A stretch of DNA of 64,000 nucleotides, taken from contig NZ_JACFOY010000001.1 of assembly GCF_016102285.1 (NCBI RefSeq), positions 1,364,001-1,428,000 of the forward strand, written 5' to 3'. This DNA comes from Bartonella sp. M0177 (GTDB taxonomy: Bacteria > Pseudomonadota > Alphaproteobacteria > Rhizobiales > Rhizobiaceae). Under the pieces are notes generated by a model that ran no database searches, was not told where the DNA came from, and was given only the letters and a program-made list of their open reading frames with translations. Each line of letters opens with the position of its first letter. The first letter of the stretch is position 1. Positions 1 through 9,424 of this stretch are shown here, piece by piece. A program made the translations under genes and the position numbers.

Positions 1-239
1 ATTGGCGTACCCGTTACCCGCACATTATCAAGTATTAGATTGTCGCCATCACCAAGGACTGTGCCATAGGAAACCGTGACAGATTTTCCGAAAGCTTCCG
101 AAAAACGTTTAACGAAAGCATCTCTATCAATCGCATAAGCGGAATTCGCTGCAAGAGAGGTGGCAATTGTTAGAACGAAAGCAAGTGAAAGCAGCCGGTA
201 TATTTTTAAAAACACCTTAATCAACTCGCGACATTGCAC
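1..239 (-). CDS. Secreted protein, N-terminal part only (runs off the left edge)
   Basis: The minus strand reads open from about position 239 to the window edge. It encodes a basic N-terminus, a hydrophobic stretch ending in an Ala-rich cleavage region (ANSAYA), then a mature part beginning IDRDAFVKRF. This looks like a Sec signal peptide, so the product is probably periplasmic. The start is unclear: a GTG at 239, a TTG at 224 and a GTG at 215 are all in frame, and the nearby ATG at 234 is out of frame and soon stops. I do not recognise the family from about 75 residues. It lies downstream of the hydrolase gene on the same strand and could share its transcript. Confidence 0.5.
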   Translation of the reverse strand, partial: MQCRELIKVFLKIYRLLSLAFVLTIATSLAANSAYAIDRDAFVKRFSEAFGKSVTVSYGTVLGDGDNLILDNVRVTGTP

Positions 240-301
240 TCCATCGAAACCTCTAGCCTCTATTTTTGATCATTGCGCCGGGTTTTCAACCCTGAACCAC
301 C

Positions 302-1486
302 TTAATCCTGACTTACAGCCGAAATTATTCTCGCCGGAGTGTAGAAAATGAGATTGGTTGTTCCTCTCAAGATGTTTCCACTATCGTCCATCATCCGCTG
401 GCCGCTTGTCTCGCTGGTTTCTTTCATCATAGACGTTGAAAGCGAACCATCGTGAGCCAGTGCCATTAGCGTTGGCGAGGAAGCAAACACATTATGGGCA
501 CCACCGTCGACATCGGACAAATCCAGAACAGCGATTCCGTTACTCTGTAAAAGCGGAATACTGGAGCCGTCCCCTACTCTCGCATGTCCACCGACCAGTC
601 GCCCTGACACTGCCAAAGCTTTGTCTTTCCGCGACACCAGAACCGCCGTCGGTTGCGGCATTTTTTTAACATCCTTGAGCTGGCGTTCGAAGACATCGAC
701 GTCAATGTCAGGCGCGGCCATCAAAAAGCTTGATATGCGGTCAATAGGATACCGTTTGCCCTGAAGTGCCAAACTGCGTAACGCTTCCATCGTTACATAA
801 TTTCCCATGGAATGGGCGACAACAGTGATCTCGTTAGCATCCGTTTCGCTTAGCAATGTCAGGAGATCAGCCAAGCCATCACGCGCGAAATCCGCGCTGT
901 CACGGTCATAGACATAAAGCGGGATAGAGCCGCCCGAAGGCCATGAATAATGCACGGTAACCGCTTTTAATGAATAGTCGTAAGAGAATTGTGCTGCTCT
1001 AAAGGTACTATCGGCAAAATTGTTGTTGTAGCCATGGATAAAAAGAAATATCTCGCGCTTTCCTTTAGGTTTCTGATCAAGCGCTTTATTAAGCTCTTTC
1101 TTGAATTCCTCGCGGCCATTATATTTAACCATATTAACCGCAGAAAAATACTTCTTCAAATCGGGCTTATAACCGTTTGTTTCGACTAAGCCTTTTTTGT
1201 GCTCTTGTGGTATACCGACATCAACACGTGCGTAATTCAGGGTTTTCGACCTCTTTGTGCCAAAAGGTTCGGAATAATCGTTTTGTGCTTGCCTGCTCGT
1301 TGCAACATAGACAGGAACCACTGCCTTGGGTTGACCGGGTTTTTGAATGGCGGCATTTTGTGCTGCAACTGTTGCCGGTGTTGCATTTTTTCCATGCCAT
1401 AAAACAGCACGTGAACCACCACAATTTGTCAGGAAGATCAGACAAACGCAAAACGATATATATCGACCCAGTATTTTTGTTATCAT
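302..1486 (-). CDS. Alpha/beta hydrolase lipoprotein (DUF900-type)
   Basis: This 394-residue protein starts with a lipoprotein signal peptide; the lipobox LTNC puts the lipidated Cys near residue 22, so it is probably membrane-anchored. The rest fits the DUF900 alpha/beta hydrolase family: FIHGYNNNF is the oxyanion-loop region and VVAHSMGNYV contains the G/A-x-S-x-G nucleophile elbow with the catalytic Ser. The substrate is unknown; the family is often called esterase/lipase-like. Its ATG overlaps the TGA of the upstream permease gene by four bases (ATGA), so it is probably translationally coupled to the HlyD-ABC operon. A role in the envelope process served by that exporter is an inference. 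Confidence 0.85.
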   Translation of the reverse strand: MITKILGRYISFCVCLIFLTNCGGSRAVLWHGKNATPATVAAQNAAIQKPGQPKAVVPVYVATSRQAQNDYSEPFGTKRSKTLNYARVDVGIPQEHKKGLVETNGYKPDLKKYFSAVNMVKYNGREEFKKELNKALDQKPKGKREIFLFIHGYNNNFADSTFRAAQFSYDYSLKAVTVHYSWPSGGSIPLYVYDRDSADFARDGLADLLTLLSETDANEITVVAHSMGNYVTMEALRSLALQGKRYPIDRISSFLMAAPDIDVDVFERQLKDVKKMPQPTAVLVSRKDKALAVSGRLVGGHARVGDGSSIPLLQSNGIAVLDLSDVDGGAHNVFASSPTLMALAHDGSLSTSMMKETSETSGQRMMDDSGNILRGTTNLIFYTPARIISAVSQD

Positions 1487-2595
1487 TTAAGTGTAGCCCT
1501 GAAACGATTGAGCGAGAAGACAAATAGTACAGAACCAATCACTGCCAAAGCAGCGAAATTCACCCAAACAACCGAAAAACCGGCTCCACGATAAAGAATT
1601 GATTGAGCCATCATAATGAAATGCGTATTCGGCGCTACAAGCATGATATTCTGTATAAATTCCGGCATACTTTCACGCGGTGTAACGCCGCCTGACAGGA
1701 TTTGTAATGGCATCAGAACAAGCATAAGCAGAAGGCCGAATTGTGGCATAGACCCTGCAACGGTCGCAAGTGCAATGCCCATCGACGTGGTGGCAAACAA
1801 ATGTAGGCAGGTTCCCGCGAGGAATAACGTAACCGACCCTTCAATAGGGACTTTTAACAGGCCTTGCACAATAACGATCAACGAAAACGTTGCGGCAACG
1901 AGAACGATTGCTCCCATTGACCACACCTTTGAAATCATAATTTCGGTCGGTGTGACCGGCATAACAAGAAGATGCTCGACCGTTCCATGTTCACGTTCAC
2001 GGATAAGCGCGGTCCCCGTCAAAATGATGGACAGCATTGTCACATTATCAATCACATTGATAATCGAACCGAACCAGGACTTTTCCAATTCGGGATTGAA
2101 ACGCGCGCGCAAAGTAAGCGAAACCTGTTGCGGTTCTTTCGTGCGGTAATGCGAGACGAACTCTTTCACTTCGGCGTCGACAATCTGTTGAATATATTGT
2201 GAACCGGTCAAAGCCTGCGTTGTACGTGTCGCATCAACGTCAAGCTGTATTGCAGGTGAGCGACCGGCAAGAACATCACGCTGGAAATTTGGTGGAATAT
2301 CAACAGCGAATGTATCAATCCCCTGATCCATACGGGAATCAAGTTCGGATTGGTTTATATCTTCAGGCGTAATAAAATAAGGCGGAAGAAATGCCGTGGC
2401 AATGCGTGTCGACAAAGGTGAACTATCTTCATCAACAATTGCTATAGGCGTCTTGTTCAAAGTTTCCGGCGTCGCATTAGCCGATATATAAATGGATATT
2501 GTGAACGCGTAGACAATCAGCACCAATAGCATCGGGTCACGGAAAACGCCGAGCAATTCTTTAATTCCCAAATCCAGAATATGATTTAACTTCAT
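1483..2595 (-). CDS. ABC-2 type transporter permease (YhhJ-like)
   Basis: This 370-residue membrane protein has an N-terminal transmembrane helix (residues about 19-38), a large extracytoplasmic domain, and a cluster of about five helices in the C-terminal half. The motif GTALIREREHGTVEHLLVMPVTP is the conserved ABC-2 permease loop (only the family pattern REREHGTxExLLVxP matters). It lies four bases after the ATPase/permease fusion gene. The trio HlyD adaptor, double-ATPase fusion and ABC-2 permease matches E. coli yhiI-rbbA-yhhJ and the related YbhG-YbhF-YbhS/R exporters. It should form part of the inner-membrane pore. The substrate is not known; drugs or other small molecules are usually proposed. 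Confidence 0.9.
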   Translation of the reverse strand: MKLNHILDLGIKELLGVFRDPMLLVLIVYAFTISIYISANATPETLNKTPIAIVDEDSSPLSTRIATAFLPPYFITPEDINQSELDSRMDQGIDTFAVDIPPNFQRDVLAGRSPAIQLDVDATRTTQALTGSQYIQQIVDAEVKEFVSHYRTKEPQQVSLTLRARFNPELEKSWFGSIINVIDNVTMLSIILTGTALIREREHGTVEHLLVMPVTPTEIMISKVWSMGAIVLVAATFSLIVIVQGLLKVPIEGSVTLFLAGTCLHLFATTSMGIALATVAGSMPQFGLLLMLVLMPLQILSGGVTPRESMPEFIQNIMLVAPNTHFIMMAQSILYRGAGFSVVWVNFAALAVIGSVLFVFSLNRFRATLK

Positions 2596-2599
2596 GACT

Positions 2600-5446
2600 T
2601 TACTTCGCCTGTTTCTTAGTAAGCCACGAGGCTATGATGACCAAAATCGGACCTGCCAGTATCAGCGGAATAAATGAACCGACAAGATCGTGGAACTGGA
2701 GTGCTTTGGCAAAAGTACCACGTGAAATCAGAATAAAATATGTCGTCGGATAGATATCGCCGATCAGTCGCCCAGCTCCTTGAAGGGAGCTCACCGGATC
2801 CATCAATCCGCAAAATTGTGTAGCGGGTAGAATAGTAAGCACCGCAGCGCCAAAAATTGCGGCAATCTGGCTATTCATAAAGGTTGAAATCAACAGTCCG
2901 AAAGCCGTTGAAAACGCCACATAAAGCAATCCCGCCAACATAAATGTCAAAATGCCGCCCGTAAAATGCACTCTGAATATAAAAATAGCGAACAGCCACA
3001 ACAAAATACAATTAATAAGTCCGAGCCCGATATAAGGCAGTTGTTTACCAACCAGAAATTCGAGCCTTGTGACCGGTGTAACGTAAAGATTGATAATGGA
3101 ACCCATTTCCTTTTCACGCACCACGGATAATGCCGCGAGCATGGCCGGAATAATTAAAAGCAAAATCGGTATAACAGCGGGTACCATAGCAGTAAGACTT
3201 TCGATGCCCGGGTTATAGAGGTATCTTACTTCCAGGCGATAATCCCCCATAGTGGCAGCTTTTCCCTGTAGCGTTTTGGCTTTATTTTGAAGCCACAAAG
3301 CGTGCATACCTTGAACGTAACCGCGTACTGTTTCGGCACGCAACGGCATTGCCCCGTCAATCCAGGCGCCGACCTCGACATTGCGTCCCCGTTCCATGTC
3401 TTTTCCAAACTCGGGTGGTATCTCGATAGCGAGACTTATCTCGCCCGAGCGCATACGCGCATCAAGATCGTCATAATCGACAATATCTTTCTTCTGAATA
3501 AAATATCGGGATCCCGAAATCTGCTGGACATAATCGCGACTGATAACCGATTGGTCGTGATCAAGCACCGCAAAAGTCAAATTTTCAACTTCGGTATTGA
3601 TTCCATAACCGATAACGAACATCAAAATGACGCTGCCAAGCAAAGCCATCGTTGCGCGGATAGGATCGCGACGCAATTCCAATGCTTCACGGTTGGCATA
3701 GCTCATCATCCGCATAAAATCGAAACGTCGTTTAAAACGCTTTCCATGAGACCGTTCAATCTCCGGATTTCCATTATTGCCGGATTTTTGTTTGTTAACG
3801 TCCGTTTCTGAAGATTTTTCACTGGCCTCGTTTTTGACAGGCGAAGATGCATCGACTTTGGCTTTTTTCTCGGCATTCTGCTTATCTATAGCATCTTGCA
3901 AATATTCAATAAAAGCTTCCTCAAGTGTATCGGCATTTTTCGATTTCACAATTTCCGAAGGTTTATCGGTAATCAAAACTTTGCCGGCATGCATAAGGGA
4001 AATACGGTCGCAGCGCTCGGCTTCATTCATGAAGTGTGTCGTGATAAAAATGGTAACATTATCATTACGCGACAATTCACCAAGTTGCTGCCACAACTGG
4101 TCACGAGCAATAGGGTCAACACCGGAGGTCGGTTCATCAAGTATAAGAATTTCCGGCTCATGCAGTAACGCAACGGCCAGAGACATACGTTGTCTGATGC
4201 CAAGCGGCAATGAATCCGGCATCGCATCGAGCACATCCTTAAGCTCGAAGCGGTCAATCATTGCCTGCATACGTTCCTTGACTTTTTCCTGCGGAATTTC
4301 AAACAGTTTTGCATGAAGTTGCAGATTTTCGAGAACCGTCAATTCAGCGTAAAGTGAAAACGCCTGACTCATATATCCAACGTGACGACGCGTCTCCATG
4401 TCATTGGCATTGATTTGTCGTCCAAACAATTTGGCGGTGCCTTCTGTCGCAGGAAGAAGTCCCGTCAACATCTTCATTGTCGTGCTTTTGCCGCATCCGT
4501 TAGAGCCGAGGAAACCGAAAATTTCGCCTTTTTTAATACGGAAACTTACATGATCAACCGCAGTGAAATCGCCAAAGCGCTGTGTAAGGCCGTCAGCTTC
4601 TATCGCTATTTCTTCATTTCCGGTTTCTTTACGAGGCGGAATAACAACTTCGACGTGGCCTTTCTGCTCTTCTGCCGGCATGAGAGCTATAAAAGCTTCG
4701 TCAAGGTTTTTGGTCTTTGTCTGTTCAAGCAATTGATCCGGTGTGCCTGTGGCAAGTATCTTGCCGTCATACATAGCAATCAGCCAATCAAATCGCGCAG
4801 CTTCTTCCATATAAGCTGTCGCGACCATAACGCTCATATCGGAGCGTTCTTTGCGAATATCGTCGATCAGGTCCCAAAATTGACGCCTTGAAAGGGGGTC
4901 AACGCCCGTTGTCGGTTCATCAAGAACAAGGAGTTTGGGGTCGTGAATAAGTGAACAAATAAGACCGAGCTTTTGCTTCATGCCCCCCGAAAGCTTTCCG
5001 GCCGGACGGTCTTCGAAACCGTTAAGTCCGGTTCTTTGGCACAATTCGGAAATACGTGCTTGTCGTTCGTCTTTTCCCTGGCCAAAAAGTCGAGCAAAAA
5101 AATCGGCATTTTCTTGAACCGACAAGGTCGGATACAAATTTTTTCCCAAACCTTGAGGCATATAGGCGATATCGGGACACACATCGAGACGGTGCTGTTT
5201 ATCACGCATATCACCGCCCAATACGTTAACAGTGCCGTCCTGAATCTCGCGTGCTCCGGTAATCAGCGACAACAGACTTGACTTGCCGACACCGTCCGGA
5301 CCTATCATGCCGATCATTTTTCCTGTCGGCACTTCAAGATCGATACCGTCTAGCGCGATCTTTTCACCGTAAACCAGACGGACACCCGATAATTTTACAA
5401 CCGGTCTATCTGTTTCGGGCTTTGGGAGTTTGGAAGATTCTGTCAT
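2600..5446 (-). CDS. rbbA: Fused double ABC ATPase / ABC-2 permease (RbbA-like)
   Basis: The 948 residues hold two nucleotide-binding domains and a permease domain. Domain 1 has a Walker A at residues 49-57 (GPDGVGKSS), signature LSGGMKQK at 152-159 and Walker B LVLDEP at 173-178. Domain 2 has Walker A at 314-322 (GSNGCGKST) and Walker B LILDEP, but its signature reads LPLGIRQR instead of LSGGQ, as in E. coli RbbA (YhiH). A charged Lys/Glu/Ser linker near residues 520-570 leads to the C-terminal ABC-2 permease with about six helices and the loop [11 protein letters not shown]. coli RbbA was described as a ribosome-associated ATPase, but the operon here argues for export. It overlaps the adaptor gene by four bases. 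Confidence 0.88.
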   Translation of the reverse strand: MTESSKLPKPETDRPVVKLSGVRLVYGEKIALDGIDLEVPTGKMIGMIGPDGVGKSSLLSLITGAREIQDGTVNVLGGDMRDKQHRLDVCPDIAYMPQGLGKNLYPTLSVQENADFFARLFGQGKDERQARISELCQRTGLNGFEDRPAGKLSGGMKQKLGLICSLIHDPKLLVLDEPTTGVDPLSRRQFWDLIDDIRKERSDMSVMVATAYMEEAARFDWLIAMYDGKILATGTPDQLLEQTKTKNLDEAFIALMPAEEQKGHVEVVIPPRKETGNEEIAIEADGLTQRFGDFTAVDHVSFRIKKGEIFGFLGSNGCGKSTTMKMLTGLLPATEGTAKLFGRQINANDMETRRHVGYMSQAFSLYAELTVLENLQLHAKLFEIPQEKVKERMQAMIDRFELKDVLDAMPDSLPLGIRQRMSLAVALLHEPEILILDEPTSGVDPIARDQLWQQLGELSRNDNVTIFITTHFMNEAERCDRISLMHAGKVLITDKPSEIVKSKNADTLEEAFIEYLQDAIDKQNAEKKAKVDASSPVKNEASEKSSETDVNKQKSGNNGNPEIERSHGKRFKRRFDFMRMMSYANREALELRRDPIRATMALLGSVILMFVIGYGINTEVENLTFAVLDHDQSVISRDYVQQISGSRYFIQKKDIVDYDDLDARMRSGEISLAIEIPPEFGKDMERGRNVEVGAWIDGAMPLRAETVRGYVQGMHALWLQNKAKTLQGKAATMGDYRLEVRYLYNPGIESLTAMVPAVIPILLLIIPAMLAALSVVREKEMGSIINLYVTPVTRLEFLVGKQLPYIGLGLINCILLWLFAIFIFRVHFTGGILTFMLAGLLYVAFSTAFGLLISTFMNSQIAAIFGAAVLTILPATQFCGLMDPVSSLQGAGRLIGDIYPTTYFILISRGTFAKALQFHDLVGSFIPLILAGPILVIIASWLTKKQAK

Positions 5447-6516
5447 TGAACTACAGGAGTGCTAACAATCTTCGGCCATTTTGCATTCGGGTCAGTTTTA
5501 ACATAAGCTACGCCGGGTAAGCCTGTTTTGACCTGTTTGATATATTTTTCCAACAAATTTTGAGGAATTTGCGCACGAACACGGAACATAAGTTTTGCGC
5601 GCTCTTCGGCGGTTTCAACTGTTTTCGGAGTAAATTGTGCAACATCCGAAACAAACGAAATATTTGCCGGAATAACATATTGCGGAGCGGCATCCAGTAC
5701 TATTCGCACTTCCGTACCGATTGCAATCTTACCGACCGTCTTGGTAGGCAAAAAGAACGTCATATATACATCGCCAAGATCTACCAGATTAAGCACCCGA
5801 CCTCCGGCGGCCACAACTTCACCGGGCTGAGCAATGCGGTATTGGATTCTCCCCGATCTCGTCGCTTTCAACTCGCTATCATTAATATCGGACTGGATGC
5901 GTTCGATAGTTGCTTTGGCAGCTTCGACAGCCGCCTCGGCATTCACAACATTCGCTTTGGCTGTAGAAACCGCTACTTTAGCTGCAGCAAATTGGGCTTT
6001 TGACGCTGCAACGGCCGCAAGAGCGCCGTCATAGGTTGCCTGATCATCATCTCTAACCTGCGTAGAAACAGTGCCTTTTTGCTGTAACGTAGCCGAACGT
6101 TGGTAACGTCTATTGGAGTTATCGCGCTGTACTTCATTTTGTGCGACTGTCGCCTCGGCGGCCTCTTGCTCGGCTTGGCGCTGTTCGACTTCCATTTTAG
6201 CTGTATCAACATTGATAACTGCCCGTTTCAACTGTGCCTGTGCCTCACGTAACTGCGCCCGCAAGTTTTCGGTATCCATATGGGCAACGACGTCACCAAT
6301 ATTGACAAAATCGCCTTCTCTTACGGTAATATCCTGAATACGCCCGGCAAGCTTCGAGGCAATATCAATTTCAGTAGCCTCTATGCGACCGTTTCCCATA
6401 GCTATACCTTCGGGCAGCCCCGGATGAAGGTAGGTTTTCAAGCCACTATAGACAGCAACTATGGCAATCACAGCGATCGCTATCCAACCCCATTTTGCCT
6501 TACCTTTTGCAGCCAT
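5443..6516 (-). CDS. HlyD-family membrane fusion protein (YhiI/YbhG-like)
   Basis: This is a periplasmic adaptor with one N-terminal helix ([18 protein letters not shown]), a lipoyl/barrel-sandwich start ([20 protein letters not shown]), a long Ala/Gln-rich coiled-coil hairpin around residues 100-205, and a closing half of the barrel ([16 protein letters not shown]). It would link the inner-membrane ABC-2 complex to the outer membrane. It is the first gene of the operon and its stop overlaps the RbbA-like start as ATGA. I prefer the ATG at 6516 over the TTG at 6519; GGAG lies about eight bases upstream of it. The length (357) is usual for the family. Confidence 0.9.
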   Translation of the reverse strand: MAAKGKAKWGWIAIAVIAIVAVYSGLKTYLHPGLPEGIAMGNGRIEATEIDIASKLAGRIQDITVREGDFVNIGDVVAHMDTENLRAQLREAQAQLKRAVINVDTAKMEVEQRQAEQEAAEATVAQNEVQRDNSNRRYQRSATLQQKGTVSTQVRDDDQATYDGALAAVAASKAQFAAAKVAVSTAKANVVNAEAAVEAAKATIERIQSDINDSELKATRSGRIQYRIAQPGEVVAAGGRVLNLVDLGDVYMTFFLPTKTVGKIAIGTEVRIVLDAAPQYVIPANISFVSDVAQFTPKTVETAEERAKLMFRVRAQIPQNLLEKYIKQVKTGLPGVAYVKTDPNAKWPKIVSTPVVQ

Positions 6517-6519
6517 CAA

Positions 6520-7091
6520 ACAGTCTCCATTCTAATTCCGATAAAAAGGAATGCGTTTCTAACCAAATTCGGCGCGTCACATTATCATCCATAGTTGCAT
6601 TTGAAAAGTTACCTTTTATAAAAGAAAAGCCGACGAAACTTTATCGATTAACGGCTAAACAAAAAATAAAAATCGGATTATCCTGTTATTCCGTAGATAG
6701 TCCGTTCACTACTAATCTGTTCTATCAAACAAGAAAACGAATAAAATTTTTCTAATGATCACAATGGCTTCTAAAATGTTGCTACTGACTATTTCATATT
6801 CCTGATTATTCAGCTTTATCTATAGCAGAAATTTTTATTGGCAAATTTTATTGTCAAGAAAATATTAAATCCACTCATTCCATCCCCACTTGGTTATCAG
6901 CCGTATTTATCATGCCTGAGCTCTATTTCGGGTAGGAGTGGCGCGCAATAAAACAACTGCTTTCTAGAGGGTGGGTTTTTACCCCATTTAAAAGCATTTA
7001 TAATGAATTTCTAACAAAAATTAATTTGTACCCCGTCCACCGACTAATACAGGTTTTAATCGGGGTGGGAATAGCGCAATCAGGAAAAGAT
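6520..7091. other. Intergenic region upstream of the HlyD-ABC operon
   Basis: No convincing gene is seen. The part next to 6519 must hold the operon promoter. The remainder is AT-rich except for G- and C-runs at about 6955-7070. These include an inverted repeat with arms ACCCCG (7030-7035) and CGGGGT (7061-7066), and a second G-run/ACCCC block near 6968-6984. Their meaning is unknown. Confidence 0.4.
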
Positions 7092-7176
7092 TGGTGCGGT
7101 CGAGAAGACTCGAACTTCCACGGGTTTCCCCACAGCGACCTCAACGCTGCGCGTCTACCAATTCCGCCACGACCGC
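7092..7176 (-). tRNA. tRNA-Leu (anticodon GAG)
   Basis: Read on the minus strand, the acceptor stem GCGGTCG pairs with CGACCGC. The anticodon stem CAGCG/CGCTG encloses the loop TTGAGGT, giving anticodon GAG for CUC codons. A long variable arm (TGGGGAAACCCGTGG) marks it as a class II tRNA. The T-arm contains GTTCGAGTC, and CCA is encoded at 7092-7094. Confidence 0.95.
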
Positions 7177-7285
7177 ACGTGGTAGAAGCCTGTAATTAAC
7201 CGGCTGGCGGCATTTAACAAATCGACAGCAGCAAAACAAGACCTTTTTTCAAAAAACGTGAATATTTATGTTACAACACGGTTAA

Positions 7286-7308
7286 GAAAAGCGGTTTTAA
7301 CGCTTTGT
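7286..7308 (-). terminator. Probable terminator of folE-hisI
   Basis: The arms AAAGCG (7288-7293) and CGCTTT (7301-7306) form a short hairpin. On the minus strand it is followed by a T-rich tract (TTTTCTTAA). It lies about 30 bases past the hisI stop. Confidence 0.4.
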
Positions 7309-7336
7309 CTCTATTGCTTTCCGTCTCTAAATAAGT

Positions 7337-7765
7337 TCAGCTCCGATATACGTCTGCCGGATCAAATAGCGGCTTTTCCGAATCCACTTCAAGGTGGGCA
7401 GCGCCATTTTTTACTTCCAGACGCCGATAAAAGCAGCTTTTACGGCCTGTATGACAGGTAGCACCCGCTCCCAGAACACGAACTTTCAGCCACAATGCAT
7501 CCTGATCACAGTCGACACGAATCTCTTCGATTTTCTGTATGTTTCCCGAGCTCTCGCCCTTTTTCCATATTTTTTGACGGGATCGCGACCAATAATGCGC
7601 GATTCCCGTTTCAAGTGTAAGTTTCAGCGCTTCTTTATTCATAAAAGCGACCATTAGCAAACCATCACTCTCCACATCGGTTACGACTGCGGTAACGAGA
7701 CCTTTTGAATCGAATTTGGGTAAAAATTCTGTACCCTCTTCCAGATTATTTTTCGCTTCAGACAA
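7337..7765 (-). CDS. hisI: Phosphoribosyl-AMP cyclohydrolase
   Basis: HisI opens the adenine ring of phosphoribosyl-AMP to give ProFAR, the third step of histidine synthesis, in the cytoplasm. The 142 residues carry the family signatures: AFMNKEAL, the ring-binding segment [18 protein letters not shown], and the metal-binding segment VDCDQDALW. Further Cys residues follow in [10 protein letters not shown]. It is the stand-alone form, without a HisE domain. It follows folE on the same strand with an 18-base gap, so the two are probably cotranscribed. Other his genes are not in the window. Confidence 0.95.
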   Translation of the reverse strand: MSEAKNNLEEGTEFLPKFDSKGLVTAVVTDVESDGLLMVAFMNKEALKLTLETGIAHYWSRSRQKIWKKGESSGNIQKIEEIRVDCDQDALWLKVRVLGAGATCHTGRKSCFYRRLEVKNGAAHLEVDSEKPLFDPADVYRS

Positions 7766-7783
7766 TTCTATTCCTCGCCGTCA

Positions 7784-8404
7784 TCACAATCCGCGTATCA
7801 TTTTTAAAAAATTAACCTGCGCTTCGACATTATCTTTATAAAAACCGCGATAAGTCGCTGTGACAGTTGTCGATCCCTGTTTTTTCACTCCGCGCATTGC
7901 CATACACATATGTTCAGCTTCAATAAGGACAGCAACTCCACGCGGTTTGAGATACCGATAAAGCGCATCAGCCACCTCTGCCGTTATGCTTTCCTGAGTT
8001 TGCAAACGTTTGGCATAGACATCAACAACTCTGGGAATCTTTGATAATCCGACCACTCTGCCGTCCGGCATATAAGCAATATGCGCTTTACCGATGATCG
8101 GCACCATGTGATGTTCACAATGTGAATAGAACGGAATGTCCTTTATAAGCACCGGATCGTTATAGCCTGATACTTCATCAAACACCGTGCCAAGAATTTC
8201 TTCTGCCGACTGGTTATAACCGGCAAACATTTCTTCATAAGCTTTAACAACGCGCTTGGGAGTGTTGACCAGCCCCTCCCTATCCGGATTTTCACCAGCC
8301 CAAAGAAGCAACGTGCGTACAGCTGCTTCCGCCTCTTCACGGCCAGGACGTTTGTTTTTTGTTTGATTAGCCGCACCAGTAGCGTTTTTTTGAGCAGATT
8401 GCAT
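7784..8404 (-). CDS. folE: GTP cyclohydrolase I
   Basis: FolE converts GTP to 7,8-dihydroneopterin triphosphate, the first step to folate and other pterins. The 206-residue protein has the zinc-binding and catalytic motif HCEHHMVP, the downstream [15 protein letters not shown], and the C-terminal segment [17 protein letters not shown], which holds the third zinc ligand. The first 25 residues are a variable basic extension. The gene leads a two-gene transcript with hisI. It is divergent from the NifU-like gene across about 125 bases, which must hold both promoters. Confidence 0.96.
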   Translation of the reverse strand: MQSAQKNATGAANQTKNKRPGREEAEAAVRTLLLWAGENPDREGLVNTPKRVVKAYEEMFAGYNQSAEEILGTVFDEVSGYNDPVLIKDIPFYSHCEHHMVPIIGKAHIAYMPDGRVVGLSKIPRVVDVYAKRLQTQESITAEVADALYRYLKPRGVAVLIEAEHMCMAMRGVKKQGSTTVTATYRGFYKDNVEAQVNFLKMIRGL

Positions 8405-8528
8405 TATTCAACTCCAATTTACCAGCAGAGAAAACTTGGTAGTTTTCATGACTACTCCTATATAGACACATATATCGAGAATCAAAGTAAGTTCATAAAA
8501 AACAGGTTGTTTTTTCGAGCAACAAAAT

Positions 8529-8993
8529 ATGATTGACGAAATTTATAACGATAAAATCCTCGGCTATGCGGCACATATCGACAAGATCGGTCGTCTCCCA
8601 CACCCGGATGCCACGGCACAAAAGCACTCCCGAATCTGTGGATCAACTGTGACTGTTGATCTCAACATGGAAAACGGGGTTGTAACGGGATTCGCGCATA
8701 TCGTGCGGGCATGTGCTCTGGGGCAAGCCTCCTCTTCATTGATGGCAAGCCACATTATCGGCCTTAAAGCCGATGAGCTGCGTTCCCTCAGAGAGACTGT
8801 CTGGCAGATGTTGACTGAAAACGGGCCGGCTCCAAAAGGCAAATTTGCAGATTTTGCCTGCCTCGAACCGATCAAGAATTACAAAGCCCGCCAACCGTCC
8901 ACTATGCTCACATTTGATGCGGTGGTAGACTGTATAGACCAGATCGAATCCCGCAAAAAAGATGGGCATAATGATAATGTCTCAAAGCCGTAA
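8529..8993 (+). CDS. Iron-sulfur cluster scaffold protein, NifU/IscU-like
   Basis: This 154-residue protein resembles the N-terminal NifU/IscU scaffold. The three expected cysteines are in HSRICGSTV, VRACALGQASSS and FACLEPI. It would hold a nascent Fe-S cluster or help pass it on. The Rhizobiales member of this kind commonly lies between folE and yidD, as here, away from the suf operon. Its 3' end overlaps the yidD reading frame by up to 32 bases, which suggests coupling of the two genes. Confidence 0.85.
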   Translation: MIDEIYNDKILGYAAHIDKIGRLPHPDATAQKHSRICGSTVTVDLNMENGVVTGFAHIVRACALGQASSSLMASHIIGLKADELRSLRETVWQMLTENGPAPKGKFADFACLEPIKNYKARQPSTMLTFDAVVDCIDQIESRKKDGHNDNVSKP

Positions 8994-9303
8994 TTACGAT
9001 GGGCCATGGCGCAAAACCCCGGGCAGGCTTCTTGGCACCGGTCTTGTGCGCTTTTATCAACTCACCCTTTCGGGCTTTATTGGCAACCACTGTCGACATC
9101 TACCGACATGTTCGGAATATACCTATGAAGCGATCGCACGTTATGGATTATGGACAGGATCGTGGATGGGGCTATTCCGCGTTATGCGTTGTGGCCCGTT
9201 CGGCACACATGGATTTGATCCGGTTCCAATTTGTCTCGACCCGACTTGCCATTGGTATATGCCTTGGCGTTATTGGAAAATTGCTGCAAAGAGACATGAA
9301 TAG
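8962..9303 (+). CDS. yidD: Membrane protein insertion efficiency factor YidD
   Basis: YidD is a small amphipathic inner-membrane protein that supports YidC-dependent insertion. The family core is plain: YQLTLSGFIGNHCRHLPTCS, then YTYEAIARYGLWTGSW and CGPFGTHGFDPVP. The Cys pattern CRHLPTCSEY is typical. The extra C-terminal residues (CLDPTCHWYMPWRYW) are common in alphaproteobacteria. Three in-frame ATGs (8962, 8971, 8977) are possible; all lie inside the end of the scaffold gene, so translation is probably coupled. Confidence 0.93.
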   Translation: MGIMIMSQSRNYDGPWRKTPGRLLGTGLVRFYQLTLSGFIGNHCRHLPTCSEYTYEAIARYGLWTGSWMGLFRVMRCGPFGTHGFDPVPICLDPTCHWYMPWRYWKIAAKRHE

Positions 9304-9424
9304 GCTTTCTTTTTACAAAAAGAAAACTTAAAAGGGCAGGCATTGAACCGCTTTGTTATAACCGACAAAAGCAATTGACACCCCCACCCGCATTCGTTGG
9401 CGGGACTGGACTAGGAGTAATTTT

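Noticed and set aside
9375-9404. TTGACA box and small hairpin in the thrS leader as an attenuator or T-box
   Set aside because: The hairpin has only five base pairs, no specifier or antiterminator structure is visible, and no matching -10 box follows.
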